A DNA stretch of 6,588 nt from Candidatus Falkowiibacteriota bacterium (GTDB taxonomy: Bacteria > Patescibacteriota > Patescibacteriia > Patescibacteriales > GWC2-42-12). The first letter of the stretch is position 1; each line of letters begins with the position of its first letter. Both the position numbers and the translations under genes were made by a program. A model generated the notes under the pieces. That model was not told the origin of the DNA, made no database searches, and worked only from the letters and a program-made list of their open reading frames with translations. Location: positions 1-6,588 of the forward strand of contig JACQYU010000063.1 of the NCBI GenBank assembly GCA_016208065.1. Direction: 5' to 3'. This document shows positions 5,164 to 6,588 of the stretch, in pieces.

Positions 5164-6588
5164 CCCGTTCATCCACAGGGCTACGGAAAATTTAATTGAT
5201 CAAACCGGCGCGGTTAACCCTAAGCCGTTTTATTACTTAGGGCAATACGCCTTAGTCGTGATTCTCCATAAAATAACCGTTGCTCCGATAGTTTGGCTGG
5301 ATAAACTTCTTTTACCGCTAATGGCCGCTTTATTTCTGCCTTTAGCTCTTTGGCGCGCTTTAAAAGCTTGGTTTGATTCAGCCAGCCTTAATTTAATATT
5401 AATTTTGGCAATGCTTGCCTTAAGTTTCCCCTTTTTAATCGTTACCACGCCGCAGAACCTGGCTTATTTTTTCTTGATTCTGGCGATTTTATCAGGATTA
5501 ACCTGCAAAAATTCCCGCGACTTTTTAGCAACATTAATCCTGTCAACGGCCGCGGCCGTTACTCATCCGATCGCCGGCATACCGGCTTTAATATTTTGCG
5601 CCTTCTTAGCGCTTTACCATAGCGACAATAAAATAAAAAAATATATTTATCCTTTTTTAATTATAATTACCATTGTTATTCTGCCGGCATTGTTTTATTT
5701 TTTAAATAAAAACCTAACCGCGGCCGCCATAAGCGCCAGCCCGGCCCAAAACGCGAACCAATTTGGCTTAAGCGTTCCGGGCCAAGAAAATTTTATTTTA
5801 AATTTCGCCTATCTTTACGGCTTTAATTTAAAATTTATTCTCGCTATCTTGGCTTTAAGTGGAATTTTTATCGCTTACAAGCATAAAAACCAATGCAAAA
5901 TTTTATGGCTTTATTTCGCCTTGTCCATTGCTTTTTTCGCTTCATATTTAATTACGGCTAAACTACCGTTTGCCTTTTTAATAAACTACGAGCGGGATGA
6001 CTATCCGGCAAGAATATTACTTGTAGCCTGCTTGTTTCTTCTGCCTTTTTTCATCCTCTCGCTTTACGCTTTGATTGAAAAAATATCAAAACAAAATATT
6101 TTCATTATTTTAAGCTCGGCCGGATTTTTATCCCTATTAATAAGCGCCGCTTTATATATAACTTATCCGCGCTACGATAATTATTTTAATTCCCGCGGCT
6201 ACTCGGTTTCCTCGTCGGACATTAAAGCGGTTGATTGGATAGATGAAAATTCTAAAAATGATTATATCGTTTTAGCCAACCAGCAGGTAAGCGCCGCGGC
6301 ACTAAGCCGCCACGGCTTTAAAAAATATTACGACAGCGGACAAAATCAAATTTTTTATTATCCCATACCGACGAGTTCCCCGCTTTACGGGTATTATCTG
6401 GATATGGTATATAAAAAACCCGACCGCGAAACAATAACGGCGGCCATGGCTTTAGCCGGCGTTAATGAAGGTTATTTTGTTTTAAATAAATATTGGTGGG
6501 CATTCCCTAAAATCTTGGATGAAGCAAAATTCCGCGCCTCAAGCTGGCAAGCCATAGACGAGGGGAAAGTTTATGTATTTAAATATGA
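5147..6588 (+). CDS. Body of the GT-C-like membrane protein (no own start, 3' end outside the window)
   Basis: This frame has no stop from 5147 to the right edge. It opens with AYGYDPFIHRATEN (5150-5191), an Asp-containing first extracytoplasmic loop like that of GT-C glycosyltransferases, then KPFYYLGQYALV. Hydrophobic segments follow around 5255-5355, 5390-5500, 5525-5620, 5640-5705, 5830-5880, 5900-5955, 6005-6080 and 6100-6165; THPIAG (5560-5577) lies between two of them. From about 6180 the protein is soluble, with DIKAVDWIDEN, a YIVLANQQVSAAAL strand and YYPIPTSSPLYGYYLDM, ending in KVYVFKY at the edge. The first in-frame ATG is at 5321, past the catalytic loop, so expression from it would give an inactive product. 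The acceptor and the exact family are not recognised. Confidence 0.75.

Larger units (their letters stand above)
4975..6588 (+). pseudogene. Second GT-C-like membrane glycosyltransferase, broken by a one-base frameshift
   Basis: Two adjacent open frames form one polytopic protein if a single base is removed between 5147 and 5160. The first frame (4975-5163) gives two membrane helices and ends at TGA 5161-5163. The second, one frame over, is open from 5147 to the window edge and supplies the catalytic-loop signature immediately after the break. The joined protein would be at least 537 residues, normal for this class, with two helices, the loop, several more helices and a soluble C-terminal domain. 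The body shows no other stop or shift, so the lesion is recent or is a sequencing error. Recoding TGA does not repair it, since TGA 5197 and TAA 5215 follow in the first frame. The 3' end lies past 6588, probably by only a few codons. It would act at the outer face of the membrane, like the 4189-2429 gene. Confidence 0.75.

Noticed and set aside
5155..5164. Programmed +1 frameshift of the prfB type at CTA TGA C
   Set aside because: The stop context resembles CTT TGA C, but a tRNA reading CTA re-pairs poorly with TAT, no Shine-Dalgarno-like stimulator is seen upstream, and a slip here would lose the Tyr-Gly-Tyr before DPF. An indel a few bases upstream explains the motif better.
5161..5199. 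TGA recoded as Gly (as in Gracilibacteria/SR1)
   Set aside because: Reading through TGA in the first frame leads to another TGA (5197) and a TAA (5215) and gives no protein-like sequence; the real continuation is in a different frame.
5233..5448. Minus-strand open frame of 71 codons
   Set aside because: It is antisense to the membrane segments of the GT-C body, low-complexity and basic, with no recognisable domain.

Overview
The window looks like part of a compact, AT-rich genome from an uncultured bacterium, most likely a Candidate Phyla Radiation (Patescibacteria/Parcubacteria-type) lineage. The basis is the valyl-tRNA synthetase with a TDHGGYETQ-type motif, genes only 1-3 nt apart, no clear Shine-Dalgarno sequences, many multi-pass GT-C-like membrane proteins, and two kinds of short palindromic repeat that I associate from memory with such genomes. 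This is inference from protein character; no database was consulted. The standard bacterial code fits: TGA behaves as a stop.

Layout. Positions 1-4950 are all minus strand. In transcription order: a small membrane-anchored methyltransferase of the FAM173/ATPSCKMT-like type (4950-4408); a 218-nt gap holding a large imperfect inverted repeat and an AT-rich palindrome; then a tight run of a 586-aa GT-C-like membrane glycosyltransferase (4189-2429), a 397-aa GT4-type cytoplasmic glycosyltransferase (2425-1232) and valS (from 1230, running off the left edge). Spacing inside the run is 3 nt and 1 nt, so it is probably one operon. On the plus strand, divergent from the methyltransferase across only 24 nt, is a second GT-C-like membrane protein (4975 to beyond 6588), broken by a one-base frameshift near 5147-5160.

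How the genes fit together. Two polytopic GT-C-like proteins and one GT4 enzyme suggest synthesis of a cell-surface glycan or glycosylation of surface proteins: the GT4 enzyme would use a nucleotide sugar in the cytoplasm, and the GT-C proteins a lipid-linked sugar at the outer face of the membrane. The methyltransferase may modify a membrane protein, but its substrate is unknown. valS is a housekeeping gene that appears to be co-transcribed by position.

Main oddities: two copies of a G/C-run palindromic element inserted in frame in the GT4 gene; the frameshift in the second GT-C gene; a ValRS with HIGN in place of HIGH and an editing domain that has lost its recognisable motifs; and a left edge where valS-like sequence gives way to an 11-bp tandem repeat that partly mirrors valS sequence 300 bp away, which looks like an artefact or rearrangement. 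I found no RNA gene, CRISPR array, transposase, phage gene or defence system. Apart from the in-frame elements, nothing here amounts to a convincing new system.
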